DNA of 64,000 nucleotides, taken from assembly GCF_007991175.1 (NCBI RefSeq), contig NZ_BJXV01000001.1, positions 124,001 through 188,000 of the forward strand, in the 5' to 3' direction. Source of the stretch: Halovibrio variabilis. GTDB taxonomy: Bacteria; Pseudomonadota; Gammaproteobacteria; Pseudomonadales; Halomonadaceae. The position numbers and the translations under genes were made by a program. Every line of letters starts with the position of its first letter. Position 1 is the stretch's first letter. Positions 52,716 through 63,722 of the stretch are shown one piece after another. Below the pieces are notes generated by a model. The model did not search any database. It was given only the letters and a program-made list of their open reading frames with translations, and had not been told where the DNA came from.

Positions 52716-54470
52716 ATGAATCAACGCCCTAACCCCCGCGTACTGCTGCGCTTGCTGGGTCTGCTTCGCCCCTACCGTCTACGGCTAGCGCTGGCTGGCC
52801 TTGCGCTACTCATGGCCTCGGGCAGCGTGCTACTGCTAGGTAATGGGCTGCGCCTTATGATCGACCGCGGTTTTCTTGACGCCGATCCCCAGGCATTAGC
52901 GCAAACGCTGGTGCTGATGCTGGTGGTCGTGGCCGTGCTGGCGCTAGCTTCGGCACTGCGCTATTACCAGGTGACTTGGATTGGTGAGCGCCTGGCCGCT
53001 GATCTGCGCCAGCGGGTGTTTGATCACTTACTCACGTTAGAACCCAGCTTTTTTGAGAGCGCCAGTGACGGCCGCGCTGCTGGGGAAATAGCCTCACGGC
53101 TGACTGCGGACACCAGCGTACTGCAGAGCCTGTTTGGGTCCTCGATATCGCTGGCGCTGCGCAATTTGGTCATGCTGGTAGGGGCGGTGGTGCTGATGCT
53201 GGTGACCCAGCCGTGGCTGTCGGCGATGGTGCTGGTGGGTATCCCCGCCACCCTGCTGCCCATCGTATGGTACGGCCGCCGGGTGCGGCGGCTTTCGCGC
53301 ACCAGTCAGGACCGCGTGGCCGAACTGGGCCGCTATGCCGAAGAGGCTCTCAGCGGGATTAAAACGCTCCAGGCGTTTACCCACGAGCGCGTGGATAAAA
53401 CCCACTACGGCCAGCGCGTGGAGCAAGCCTTTGGCAGCGCCGTCGCGCGCACCCAGCAGCGCGCCTGGCTGACCGGTGTGGCGATGCTGGTGGTGTTTAC
53501 GGCGGTGGGGATAATGCTTTGGCAGGGCGGTCAGGCGGTGTTAGCGGGGACCATGAGCGCCGGTGAACTCTCAGCGTTTATTTTCTATGCCGTACTGGCG
53601 GCGGGTGCCATCGCCACCCTGGCCGAAGTCGCGGGGGATGTGCAGCGCGCGTCGGGGGCGGCGGAACGGCTGTTGGAGCTGCTGGATACCCAGCCGACTA
53701 TCCAATCGCCCGCTCACCCGCACACGCTGGCTAAGCCACTGCGCGGTGAGATTAGGCTGGAAACCATCACCTTCAGCTACCCAGGACGGGAAACCCCGGC
53801 GCTTGAGGCGTTCGATCTGCATATCCAACCCGGCGAGCGGGTCGCCGTCGTGGGGCCATCAGGGGCGGGAAAAAGCACGCTCTTGGCACTGCTACTGCGC
53901 TTTTATGACCCCAGCCAAGGGCATATCACGCTCGATGGCTGTGATATTCGTTGCTTAGACCTTGCCGTCTTGCGCGGTGCCATGGGGCTAGTGGCGCAAG
54001 AACCGGTGCTGTTTAGCGGCTCGGTGGCCGACAACCTGCGCTATGGCGACCCTGAGGCTGATAGCGATAGATTGCGCCTTGCCGCCCAGGACGCCAGCGC
54101 ACTGGACTTCATCGACGCGTTGCCCCAAGGTTTTGATACCCCGCTTGGCCCCGGTGGCGTGCAGCTTTCCGGCGGTCAGCGTCAGCGGCTCGCCATCGCC
54201 AGGGCGCTGCTTAAAAATCCCGCAGTACTGTTATTGGACGAAGCCACCAGCGCCTTGGATGCAGAGAGCGAGCGTCTGGTGCAGCAGGCGCTGGACAGGC
54301 TGATGGTGGATCGCACCAGTATCGTTATCGCCCACCGGCTCGCCACGGTGATCGCCGCGGATCGCCTGCTGGTACTTGACGGCGGGCGGCTTGTGGCCGC
54401 AGGGACACACAGCGAATTGATCAACACCAGCGAGCTTTATCGGCATTTAGCCGCGTTGCAGTTTGGCTAA
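52716..54470 (+). CDS. MsbA-type ABC exporter (fused permease/ATPase)
   Basis: 584 residues: six N-terminal membrane helices, then an ATPase domain from about residue 345 with Walker A GPSGAGKST, signature LSGGQRQRLAIARAL, Walker B VLLLDEATSALD and switch histidine IVIAHRLATV. Intracellular-loop segment DRVAELGRYAEEALSGIKTLQAFTHE is typical of the LmrA/MsbA half-transporter family. It works as a homodimer and exports lipids, drugs or peptides. The true MsbA is usually next to lpxK; lpxK is not here, so a general exporter is more likely. No obvious partner gene. Confidence 0.9.
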   Translation: MNQRPNPRVLLRLLGLLRPYRLRLALAGLALLMASGSVLLLGNGLRLMIDRGFLDADPQALAQTLVLMLVVVAVLALASALRYYQVTWIGERLAADLRQRVFDHLLTLEPSFFESASDGRAAGEIASRLTADTSVLQSLFGSSISLALRNLVMLVGAVVLMLVTQPWLSAMVLVGIPATLLPIVWYGRRVRRLSRTSQDRVAELGRYAEEALSGIKTLQAFTHERVDKTHYGQRVEQAFGSAVARTQQRAWLTGVAMLVVFTAVGIMLWQGGQAVLAGTMSAGELSAFIFYAVLAAGAIATLAEVAGDVQRASGAAERLLELLDTQPTIQSPAHPHTLAKPLRGEIRLETITFSYPGRETPALEAFDLHIQPGERVAVVGPSGAGKSTLLALLLRFYDPSQGHITLDGCDIRCLDLAVLRGAMGLVAQEPVLFSGSVADNLRYGDPEADSDRLRLAAQDASALDFIDALPQGFDTPLGPGGVQLSGGQRQRLAIARALLKNPAVLLLDEATSALDAESERLVQQALDRLMVDRTSIVIAHRLATVIAADRLLVLDGGRLVAAGTHSELINTSELYRHLAALQFG

Positions 54471-54540
54471 TACTTATCGTCCTTACCCAGTTGCTCTACA
54501 CTCGGCGTTTGTATTCCATTAACGAAGGATAATCGCATCG

Positions 54541-55479
54541 ATGTTGGGATTCCTGCAGGGATTTTCCTATGGCCTGTTTATGACCTGCCTGCCTTGGCTG
54601 CTAGTGGGCCTCGTCAATCCTGCCCTGGCGCTGCCGGTGGCGGCCCAGGGGCGGCTGCAGGTAGTCCTCCGCTATTGCCTGATCGTTCCTTTCATCAGCA
54701 TGCTGCTGTGGCTGACCTCGCTGTGGGGTGGTTTCAGCCCTAGCCTGTTGGGCTGGCTGGCGGGCATCGTTGCCATTCCCGTGGCACTGCCCATTGAGCG
54801 TACGCTGCGCGGCTGGCTGGCCCGGCGTCGCGAGCGTCGCCGGGAGGCCCAGCGAGTGGCCGAGGTACGTCAGCGGCGCGCTGAGGAGGAGCGCAAGGCC
54901 TATGAAGCAGGGGTAATCGTGCTTGACCCGGAAAGACCGCCCGAGGGCGCCGACGATCTGGTGTTGGCCATGTGCCGAACCAAGCAGCACTTGTTGGCGG
55001 TTAACCGCCCCGATCTGGCGATTCTGGCGGACCGGCTCTACAGCCGCTACCGCCATGTGCTAGACGTGCTGAGTAGCCGCTTTCACACGGGCGAGCTGGC
55101 CTTCGAGCGTTCGCGCGGGCTGGTGTCTCAGGTGTGTCTTGGCGCGGTGGACACGCTGACCACCATGGCCTCCCAGGCGCGCGGGGTGGTCAGCGTCGAC
55201 GGCGATTACGTGCGGCGTCGTCTGGCCAAAGGCAAGCAGCTGAGCGAGGAGGAGCGCGCCGCGCTGGTGCGGCGTCTGGATCTGCTGGTAGAGACCGAAC
55301 ACCGCCTGAACGAGCTCTCCGCGCGGATCGAATCGGCGCTGACCGTGCTCGACGATACCGCCGTCTCCATGGCGCGTATCGAGACGGCGCGCCCCCAGGC
55401 GTCGGTGACCACCGATAAGGCGTTAGAGGACCTACGTCGCTTTGTCGAAGGCGCCGATCGCTATGCGCGCAAGGATTAA
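54541..55479 (+). CDS. XpaC-like membrane and coiled-coil protein, TelA partner
   Basis: 312 residues with about three N-terminal hydrophobic segments (residues 1-85), a very basic stretch (RRRERRREAQRVAEVRQRRAEEERKAYEAG) and a helical domain (about 135-312). The layout resembles the XpaC / 5-bromo-4-chloroindolyl-phosphate-hydrolysis family, whose genes often sit next to telA. The following gene is telA-like, 63 bases away. I cannot give a biochemical function; the assignment rests on layout and context. Confidence 0.6.
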   Translation: MLGFLQGFSYGLFMTCLPWLLVGLVNPALALPVAAQGRLQVVLRYCLIVPFISMLLWLTSLWGGFSPSLLGWLAGIVAIPVALPIERTLRGWLARRRERRREAQRVAEVRQRRAEEERKAYEAGVIVLDPERPPEGADDLVLAMCRTKQHLLAVNRPDLAILADRLYSRYRHVLDVLSSRFHTGELAFERSRGLVSQVCLGAVDTLTTMASQARGVVSVDGDYVRRRLAKGKQLSEEERAALVRRLDLLVETEHRLNELSARIESALTVLDDTAVSMARIETARPQASVTTDKALEDLRRFVEGADRYARKD

Positions 55480-55542
55480 CCCGACGGCCAGTGGTGCCGT
55501 GCGACCTTTACGACGGTTTTATTGACAGCTCAGGAGATGCCC

Positions 55543-56796
55543 ATGACGCAGCAACCCGATGACGATCGTCGCCTCTCCCTGCCGCCGGTGGACGAGATCG
55601 CGAGTCAATTAGGGGCAAGCCCAAGCCAGGCCGATTCGGCTGTGCCCGATGACCATGATATAGAGCATGACATCGAACGTGACATCGACCCCGAGCTTGA
55701 GGCCATGGCCGACCGCTTTGTCGGCGACATCCTCGACGAAGGTGACGAGGAATCGCTGGTTCGCCAGCGCCGCGCCGTGGACGAGATGGGGCTTGAGCTA
55801 CAGCAGCAGGCCGCCCATCGCAGTGCCATGCTGCAGACGCCGCTGCGCAAGCTTGCCCACCAGGGCGACGAAGGCGGCCCGGTCGCCAAGGCGCTGAGCG
55901 ATCTGCGCGGGCGCATGGAAGGGCTCGACCCTGCTCGCCACCGCTTGGCGTCGAGCCCGCTGGATCGTGTATTGGCGATGATTCCCGGCATCGACAGCCG
56001 TGTGCAGCGCTATTTCCAAAAGTTTGAGAATGCCCAGCAGGCGCTAGACGCGATCATCGAAGAGCTGGAAAGCGGTCGCGACATGCTGCATCGAGACAAC
56101 CTCACCCTGAGCGATGACCAGCAGGCGCTCAATAAGATTCTGCGCGAGCTGAACCGCCAAATTGCCTTGGGCCGTTTGATCGACCGCCGCCTGCAGGACG
56201 CTATCGCCGCCCGCGATAGCGATGATCCCCAGCGTCAATTTATCGAGGAAGAGCTGCTCTTTCCCCTCCGTCAGCGCATTGTGGACCTTCAGCAGCAGCT
56301 GGCGGTGAGCCAGCAGGGCGTGCTGGCACTGGAGGTCATCATCCGCAACAACCGCGAATTGATGCGCGGCGTGGACAGGGCGATCAACGTCACCGTGTCG
56401 GCCCTCACCGTGGCGGTCACCGTGGCCATGGCGATGGCCAACCAGCGCCTGGTGCTCGACCGCGTTGAAGCCCTCAATTACACCACTTCGCAAATGATTG
56501 GCGGCACCGCGAAGGCCCTGCGCCAACAGGGCGTGGATATCCAGAAGCGGGCATCCGGCGCGATGCTCGATATGCACGTGCTTGAAGAGGCCTTCGGCGA
56601 GGTCATGGGCGCGATCGATGATCTCTCGCGCTACCGTCAGGAGGCTCTGCCGCGGCTGGATGAACAGATTGACCGCCTCGCAACCCTCTCGCAGCAGGGA
56701 AATGCGTCGATTGAGCGCCTCCGCGAGGGCAGCGAGGCGCAGCCCCAGGACGGTCGATTTGACAAGCCCGATCAATTTGACAAGCCCGGTCGATAA
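55543..56796 (+). CDS. telA: TelA-family toxic anion resistance protein
   Basis: 417 residues from the ATG at 55543, which has CAGGAG at 6 bases; the longer frame begins with an unlikely TTG. It shows the KlaA/TelA family core: helical, with IPGIDSRVQRYFQKFENAQQALDAIIEELESGRDMLHRDN and ELLFPLRQRIVDLQQQLAVSQQGVLALEVIIRNN, and a C-terminal helical bundle without membrane segments. TelA relatives associate with tellurite, antibiotic and phage-related stress, but the mechanism is not known. Paired with an XpaC-like membrane protein upstream, as in many Firmicutes and proteobacteria. The C terminus carries a duplicated FDKPDQFDKPG. Confidence 0.85.
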   Translation: MTQQPDDDRRLSLPPVDEIASQLGASPSQADSAVPDDHDIEHDIERDIDPELEAMADRFVGDILDEGDEESLVRQRRAVDEMGLELQQQAAHRSAMLQTPLRKLAHQGDEGGPVAKALSDLRGRMEGLDPARHRLASSPLDRVLAMIPGIDSRVQRYFQKFENAQQALDAIIEELESGRDMLHRDNLTLSDDQQALNKILRELNRQIALGRLIDRRLQDAIAARDSDDPQRQFIEEELLFPLRQRIVDLQQQLAVSQQGVLALEVIIRNNRELMRGVDRAINVTVSALTVAVTVAMAMANQRLVLDRVEALNYTTSQMIGGTAKALRQQGVDIQKRASGAMLDMHVLEEAFGEVMGAIDDLSRYRQEALPRLDEQIDRLATLSQQGNASIERLREGSEAQPQDGRFDKPDQFDKPGR

Positions 56797-56922
56797 AAGT
56801 AGATACCTATGACAGTAGCCACCGGAGGCCACCAGCACGGGTTTTACAGCATGATCGATAAAAGCTATTAGAGCATTGATGAAAAGCAAATTGTGACTAT
56901 AAGAGAAGTGCTTTAAAACTGT

Positions 56923-56956
56923 GTTATGTAAATGCAGCGTTATGTAAATGCAGCGT
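56923..56956. repeat. Tandem duplication of a 16-bp unit upstream of katG
   Basis: GTTATGTAAATGCAGC is present at 56923-56938 and again, adjacent and identical, at 56939-56954, with GT of a third unit. It lies about 110 bases before katG. It could be a duplicated regulator site or a slippage product. Confidence 0.85.
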
Positions 56957-57034
56957 CCTTTTTCTGCTTTCTGCGCAGTTCGCAGAACGATAAACAGATC
57001 GCAGGGCGCTCATCATTTGTTGGCTTGGTGGTGA

Positions 57035-59218
<2,184 letters not shown>

Positions 59219-59263
59219 ACATCACTGACTTTCGTACTCGCTATGGGTATGAGCTTGTAAGTG

Positions 59264-59293
59264 AAACCCGCATCCTCGGATGCGGGTTTTTTT
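59264..59293 (+). terminator. Intrinsic terminator after katG
   Basis: AAACCCGCATC (59264-59274) and GATGCGGGTTT (59279-59289) form an 11-bp perfect stem with a CTCG loop, followed by TTTTG. This is a strong terminator. Confidence 0.93.
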
Positions 59294-59349
59294 GGGTGCT
59301 GAAACCCGCTATTGTTAAATTTTCGCTTCCGCGCTGAAAGGAGCTGACA

Positions 59350-59538
59350 TTGAAACGCAGTAAATGGATATGGCTCGTATGGGCCGTCGTCTTGCTGAGC
59401 GGTTTAGTGCCCTACACGCTGTTGAGCGATGTGGCGCGCTGGTATGGCAGCTTCCTGTTTTGGGCGTGTGCAGGGCTCGTTGTTATCGCGCTGAATGTGT
59501 TGATCACCAGGGATTTTGAGGAACACAGCGATGACTGA
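59350..59538 (+). CDS. Small membrane protein, YhdT/DUF997 family
   Basis: 62 residues, TTG start with AAGGAG 6 bases upstream. Two hydrophobic helices (about 7-25 and 34-53) separated by a short loop with VARWYGSFLFW. In E. coli yhdT sits just upstream of panF, the sodium/pantothenate symporter; here it overlaps a sodium/solute symporter by 8 bases in the same way. Probably an accessory subunit of that symporter. This gene would be missed by many callers because of size and TTG start. Confidence 0.8.
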   Translation: MKRSKWIWLVWAVVLLSGLVPYTLLSDVARWYGSFLFWACAGLVVIALNVLITRDFEEHSDD

Positions 59539-61045
59539 AACGTTAATTTGGTGGTCTATCGCCGTCTATTTTGCCATCGCCATCGTGATTGCGCTGATGT
59601 CCCGGCAGGGCCAGCTCGACAGTATGGCCGGCTACTTTTTGGGCAACCGGAAAATGAACGGGTTTGTCTCGGCGCTGAGCTACAGTGCGACGACGTACAG
59701 CGCGTTTATGATGGTGGGACTGGCAGGCCTTACCTACGCCGGCGGGGTGGGGGCGCTAGGTTTTGAAATCATCTACTTTGCCGGTGTTTCCCTGGTGGCT
59801 ATTTTTGGGCCCAAATTTTGGGCCGTCGGCAAACAATTTGGTTTTGTGACTCCCAGCGAAATGTTGGGGTACCGCTACCATAGTAAACATGTCGCCATGG
59901 CGGTCTCGATTGCCAGCTGTGTCTTTCTGATTCCTTACTCGGCGGTTCAGCTTGCCGGCGTTGGCTACCTGCTACAGGGCATGACCGATGGCGCGATTAC
60001 CTTTACCACCGGCGTGGTGCTGGCGACAGTGATCGCTATTTTCTTCTCCTATGTGGCGGGGATTCGTTCGGTAATGTGGACCGACTCGCTCCAGGCCATC
60101 ATGATGATCGTGGCTTCCACGCTAGTAGCGTTTTTGGTGATCCAAGGCCTGGGTGGCTTTGGGGCGCTATTCGATACGCTGGCAACCGAGCATCCGCAGT
60201 CGCTAACGGTGCCTGGGCCGGGGCTATTTAACGTTGTGACCTTTTTGGGGCTGACCATTCCCTGGTTCTTCTTTAGCCTGTCTAATCCGCAGGTTAGCCA
60301 GCGCCTGTTCATGCCCGCCTCGCTGCGCTCCATGCGCCAGATGCTGCTTGGCTTTTTGGTGTTTGGCTTTATCTACACCATCGTCTCGGTGCTATGGGGG
60401 TTCTCGGCGCTGGTCGCGTTTCCCGGCCTTGAAAGTTCAGATTTAGCCACGCCCACGCTGCTGGGCTCTTCGTTTGTTCCCCCGGTGCTCGGCGTGATCG
60501 TGATGATCGGCATCATGGCAGCAGCAGTGTCCACCATTGATTCGATTATGCTGACGCTGGCCTCTATGCTGTCTCGCGACGTCTATGCCAATTTAAAAAC
60601 GAATGCCAACGTCAAACCCAATGCCAGTGAAAAGCGTCAGCTGCTGGTGGGGAAGTTTGTGGTGCCGGTGATTGCGCTGATGGCAATGGGCTTTGCCGAG
60701 CTGCAGTTGGATCTTATCGCGATACTCTCGGTGGCGGCCTCTTCTGGCCTGGTGGCCATGGTGCCCACGATTATCGGGGCCTTTTACTGGAAAGGCGGTT
60801 CCGCTGCCGGGGCGCTGGCGAGCGTGGTGGGAACGAGCGTTTTTGTATTGTTAATGTACGCCACCGGTAACTCGCTGTTGGGCTTGCCCGCCGGCGTGTG
60901 GGGCATCGTGGTGGCGAGCGGGCTGTTTGTCAGCGTTAGCCTAGTGACCAAGCCGCATCAAGCATCAAGAGATGCCTTCTTAAATGCCATCGCCGAAGAG
61001 CTGGGTAAAAAGCGCCGTCAGCCACCTACCCAAACTCCTAGCTGA
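59531..61045 (+). CDS. Sodium:solute symporter (SSS family, PanF-like)
   Basis: 504 residues from the ATG at 59531, preceded by GAGGAA and overlapping the small YhdT-like gene by 8 bases. About thirteen membrane helices. SSS hallmarks include SALSYSATTYSAFMMVGLAG in TM2-3, the GFVTPSEMLGYRY loop, and GIMAAAVSTIDSIMLTLASMLSRDVY in the later sodium-site helix. PanF carries pantothenate in E. coli, but the substrate here is uncertain. Its 3' end overlaps the convergent pxpC by 28 bases. The location beside 5-oxoprolinase genes allows a 5-oxoproline or related carboxylate substrate, as an untested guess. Confidence 0.87.
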   Translation: MTETLIWWSIAVYFAIAIVIALMSRQGQLDSMAGYFLGNRKMNGFVSALSYSATTYSAFMMVGLAGLTYAGGVGALGFEIIYFAGVSLVAIFGPKFWAVGKQFGFVTPSEMLGYRYHSKHVAMAVSIASCVFLIPYSAVQLAGVGYLLQGMTDGAITFTTGVVLATVIAIFFSYVAGIRSVMWTDSLQAIMMIVASTLVAFLVIQGLGGFGALFDTLATEHPQSLTVPGPGLFNVVTFLGLTIPWFFFSLSNPQVSQRLFMPASLRSMRQMLLGFLVFGFIYTIVSVLWGFSALVAFPGLESSDLATPTLLGSSFVPPVLGVIVMIGIMAAAVSTIDSIMLTLASMLSRDVYANLKTNANVKPNASEKRQLLVGKFVVPVIALMAMGFAELQLDLIAILSVAASSGLVAMVPTIIGAFYWKGGSAAGALASVVGTSVFVLLMYATGNSLLGLPAGVWGIVVASGLFVSVSLVTKPHQASRDAFLNAIAEELGKKRRQPPTQTPS

Positions 61046-61974
61046 TGCCGGTAGTCATCCTGGGCCTGGCTGGCGCTGACCGGGGTTAACCACACCTGGG
61101 TGCCGGGCAGGCACTGGGCGAGGGTAGCGCAGGCGATCGGCGTGAGGGCACCCAGGCGCGGGTAGCCGCCGATTGTCTGGCGGTCGTTCATCAGCACGAT
61201 GGGCTGACCGTCTTGCGGCACCTGCACCGCGCCTAGCGGAATGCCTTCGGAAATAATCCCCGTCAGCGAGCCGTGTAGGGCAGGGCCGGTGAGCCGCACG
61301 CCCATGCGGTCGGCGCGGTTATCCACCGTCCACGGCTGGTTGAAGGCCTGAAAAAGCGCACGGCCACTGAACGAGGCGATTTGCGAGCCGAGCACGATGG
61401 GCAGGCGGCAGCCAGACACGGGCATGCGCGGGGCTTGGTCGTCAGCGATACGCCGCATCGCCGGGGCGGTGCCTTGCCAGGTTAAGCGATCGCCCACTTG
61501 TAGCGGTTTGCCATCTTCGTGCAGGCCGCCGAATTGCTCGCGGGCAGTGCAGGCGCGGCTGCCCAGCACCTCCGGCGCATTCAGCCCGCCGGGAAAGGCG
61601 AGATAGGCGCGCAGGCCCTGACGCGGCTGGCGAAATACCAGGCGCTGGCCAGGCAGTAGCTGAAAGCGGGCGTTGGGCGCCAGTGGCTTGCCATCCAGCT
61701 GGGCATCCAGGTCGGCGCCGGTCAACGCCAGGTGCACCTCGCGTTCGCTTTCAAGGCTTAAACCGCCTCCCATGACAATTTCCAGCGCGGCGCTGTTTGA
61801 GGCGTTGCCCAGCAGCCAGTTGGCCCAGCGAAACGCGATCCAGTCGGCGGCACCGCCCTGGGTAACGCCTAGGTGAGCGACGCCAAAGCGCCCGGCGTCT
61901 TGAATCAGCGCCAGTGGCCCCGTCTGTTTAACGATCAGCCCTTTTTGTGCTTTGTGGCTAGCCGCTTGGCTCAT
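61018..61974 (-). CDS. pxpC: 5-oxoprolinase subunit PxpC (KipA/biotin-dependent carboxyltransferase-like)
   Basis: 318 residues. It starts with the PxpC pattern ALIQDAGRFGVAHLGVTQGGAADWIAFRWANWLLGN, followed by EIVMGGG. C-terminal signature VLMNDRQTIGGYPRLGALT. PxpA, PxpB and PxpC together hydrolyse 5-oxoproline to glutamate with ATP. The gene overlaps pxpB by 4 bases and, on the other strand, the 3' end of the symporter by 28 bases. Confidence 0.93.
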   Translation of the reverse strand: MSQAASHKAQKGLIVKQTGPLALIQDAGRFGVAHLGVTQGGAADWIAFRWANWLLGNASNSAALEIVMGGGLSLESEREVHLALTGADLDAQLDGKPLAPNARFQLLPGQRLVFRQPRQGLRAYLAFPGGLNAPEVLGSRACTAREQFGGLHEDGKPLQVGDRLTWQGTAPAMRRIADDQAPRMPVSGCRLPIVLGSQIASFSGRALFQAFNQPWTVDNRADRMGVRLTGPALHGSLTGIISEGIPLGAVQVPQDGQPIVLMNDRQTIGGYPRLGALTPIACATLAQCLPGTQVWLTPVSASQAQDDYRHQLGVWVGG

Positions 61975-62702
61975 GAGCGCTCCTCCATGGGCGTGGTATC
62001 GCCGCCGTCTGCTTCAAACTCATCCCGAGAGATCGCTCTAAAGCGTACCTTATCGCCGGGGCGCAGCAGTGGCTCGCCGCGCTTGGCGTGCTCGAATAGC
62101 GCCACGTTGGTACGACCCAGAATGTTCCAGCCACCCGGCGAGAGCAGCGGATAAATGGCGGTTTGGCGATCGGCAATGCCCACGCTGCCGGCGGCGACCT
62201 TGCTGCGCGGTGTCTTTAAACGCGGCGTGGCGATCGCTTCATCCACTAGGCCCATAAACCCATAGCCGGGGGCAAACCCCAGCGCGAAAACGCAGTAGTC
62301 ATGTTGGCAGTGCTGTTCAATCAGCTCGTCGACGCTTAAGCCGGCGCGCTGAGCAACCTTGGGTAACTCAGGGCCCACGCTTTCGTCGTACCACACGGGA
62401 ATATCGTGCAGCTCACCGGCTTGCGTATCCACAGGGGTAAGGCCTGAAAGCGCCTTGTTAATAAGTTGCAGGGCTTCGGTATGGGTTGCCTGCTGGCAGT
62501 CGTAATGGACTAATAGCGTGGTGTAAGAGGGCACCAGATCAATGAGCGCCGCACCAAAGGTCTTGCGCAGCGCTTGGTCGGCGGCGATGACCCAGGCCAT
62601 ATTGGCTTCGTCGATGGCGTCGAACAAGCGCACCATCAGGGCATCCATGGCGGCGGTTTCAATGCGTATTTCAATACGACTGCTTTCAATAGTGGGTTTC
62701 AC
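61971..62702 (-). CDS. pxpB: 5-oxoprolinase subunit PxpB (KipI-like)
   Basis: 243 residues. Family motifs include [11 protein letters not shown] in the middle of the N-terminal half, [15 protein letters not shown], and [47 protein letters not shown], ending [12 protein letters not shown]. It is the KipI-type subunit that pairs with PxpC. Overlaps of 4 bases on both sides place it in a tight pxpABC operon. The earlier naming as allophanate hydrolase subunit 1 reflects homology, not function. Confidence 0.94.
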   Translation of the reverse strand: MKPTIESSRIEIRIETAAMDALMVRLFDAIDEANMAWVIAADQALRKTFGAALIDLVPSYTTLLVHYDCQQATHTEALQLINKALSGLTPVDTQAGELHDIPVWYDESVGPELPKVAQRAGLSVDELIEQHCQHDYCVFALGFAPGYGFMGLVDEAIATPRLKTPRSKVAAGSVGIADRQTAIYPLLSPGGWNILGRTNVALFEHAKRGEPLLRPGDKVRFRAISRDEFEADGGDTTPMEERS

Positions 62703-63451
62703 GCCTGCTCCAGCGTTTGAAAGGCTTCGCGAATAGCGCGCACGGCGGCCACTGATTCAGGGTTATCGCCGTGAACACATAGCGTATCGCAGGGTAGTTG
62801 CAATTGAGTGCCGTCGAGCGCGGTAAGCGGCTCGCTTTTGGCTAGCTTCACCGCTTGATTGACGATGGTGTTTTGATCGTGGTGCACGGCATTAGGCAGG
62901 CGCCGGGAGGCGAGGTGGCCGTTGGCGTCGTAGGCACGATCGGCAAAGGTCTCAAACCACAGGGTAATGCCCAGCTTGGCGGCTAATTCGCGGTGCGGCT
63001 CGGGGTCGGCGGTGGCCATCATCATTAATGGCAGGCTGGCGTCGTAAGCTCGCACCGCGCGCACGACGCCTTCGAGCAGTGCCGGGTTGGCGGCCATGTC
63101 GTTGTAAAGCGCACCATGGGGTTTGACGTAGCTCAGCCGGGTGCCTTCGGCCTGGCATATGCCTGCCAAGGCGCCTACCTGATAAAGCACCATATCTTCC
63201 GCTTCTTCCGGCGAGCAGGCCATGGAGCGCCGCCCGAAGCCCATCAAATCTGGGTAACCGGGGTGCGCGCCAATGCGAACGCCATTGTGTACCGCTAGCT
63301 TGACGGTGCGGCGCATCACATGGGGGTCGGAGGCATGGAAACCGCAGGCGATGTTGGCGCAGTCGACGAAAGGCATCGCATCGGCATCCAGGCCGAGGCG
63401 CCAGTTACCGAAACTTTCGCCCATATCGCAATTAAGCAGGGGGATGGTCAT
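62699..63451 (-). CDS. pxpA: 5-oxoprolinase subunit PxpA (LamB/YcsF family)
   Basis: 250 residues beginning [16 protein letters not shown], the LamB/YcsF signature. [19 protein letters not shown] and [17 protein letters not shown] are also present, with a late [18 protein letters not shown]. It is the first gene of pxpABC on the minus strand. The operon recycles 5-oxoproline, formed spontaneously from glutamine/glutamate, back to glutamate. Promoter is in the 271-base divergent gap to the TRAP gene. Confidence 0.95.
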   Translation of the reverse strand: MTIPLLNCDMGESFGNWRLGLDADAMPFVDCANIACGFHASDPHVMRRTVKLAVHNGVRIGAHPGYPDLMGFGRRSMACSPEEAEDMVLYQVGALAGICQAEGTRLSYVKPHGALYNDMAANPALLEGVVRAVRAYDASLPLMMMATADPEPHRELAAKLGITLWFETFADRAYDANGHLASRRLPNAVHHDQNTIVNQAVKLAKSEPLTALDGTQLQLPCDTLCVHGDNPESVAAVRAIREAFQTLEQA

Positions 63452-63722
63452 AGCAACTCCTAGCGTTGATGCGGTTGAGATTTTTACTTGGCTGAAGCTG
63501 AATTGTAATCCACCCTAAAGATATAAACAGAGCTTGCCCAGTGCCAATCGTTTGAGGAAATAGTGATTAGCCGCTTATGACGTTATTCACCGGCGTGATA
63601 AAAGCGTTGGTTAGCGTTCGCGAATGTAGGCCGCTCAACGCTTACGCTGGTACTAATACACAGGTACTTACGGCACATCGCTGTTAGTCGATATAAGATA
63701 ATAGCTAAAGAGGATTCTCACT

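Noticed and set aside
52716..54470. Lipid A flippase MsbA proper
   Set aside because: The family match is good, but lpxK, its usual partner, is absent and many paralogues share the motifs, so only the general class is claimed.
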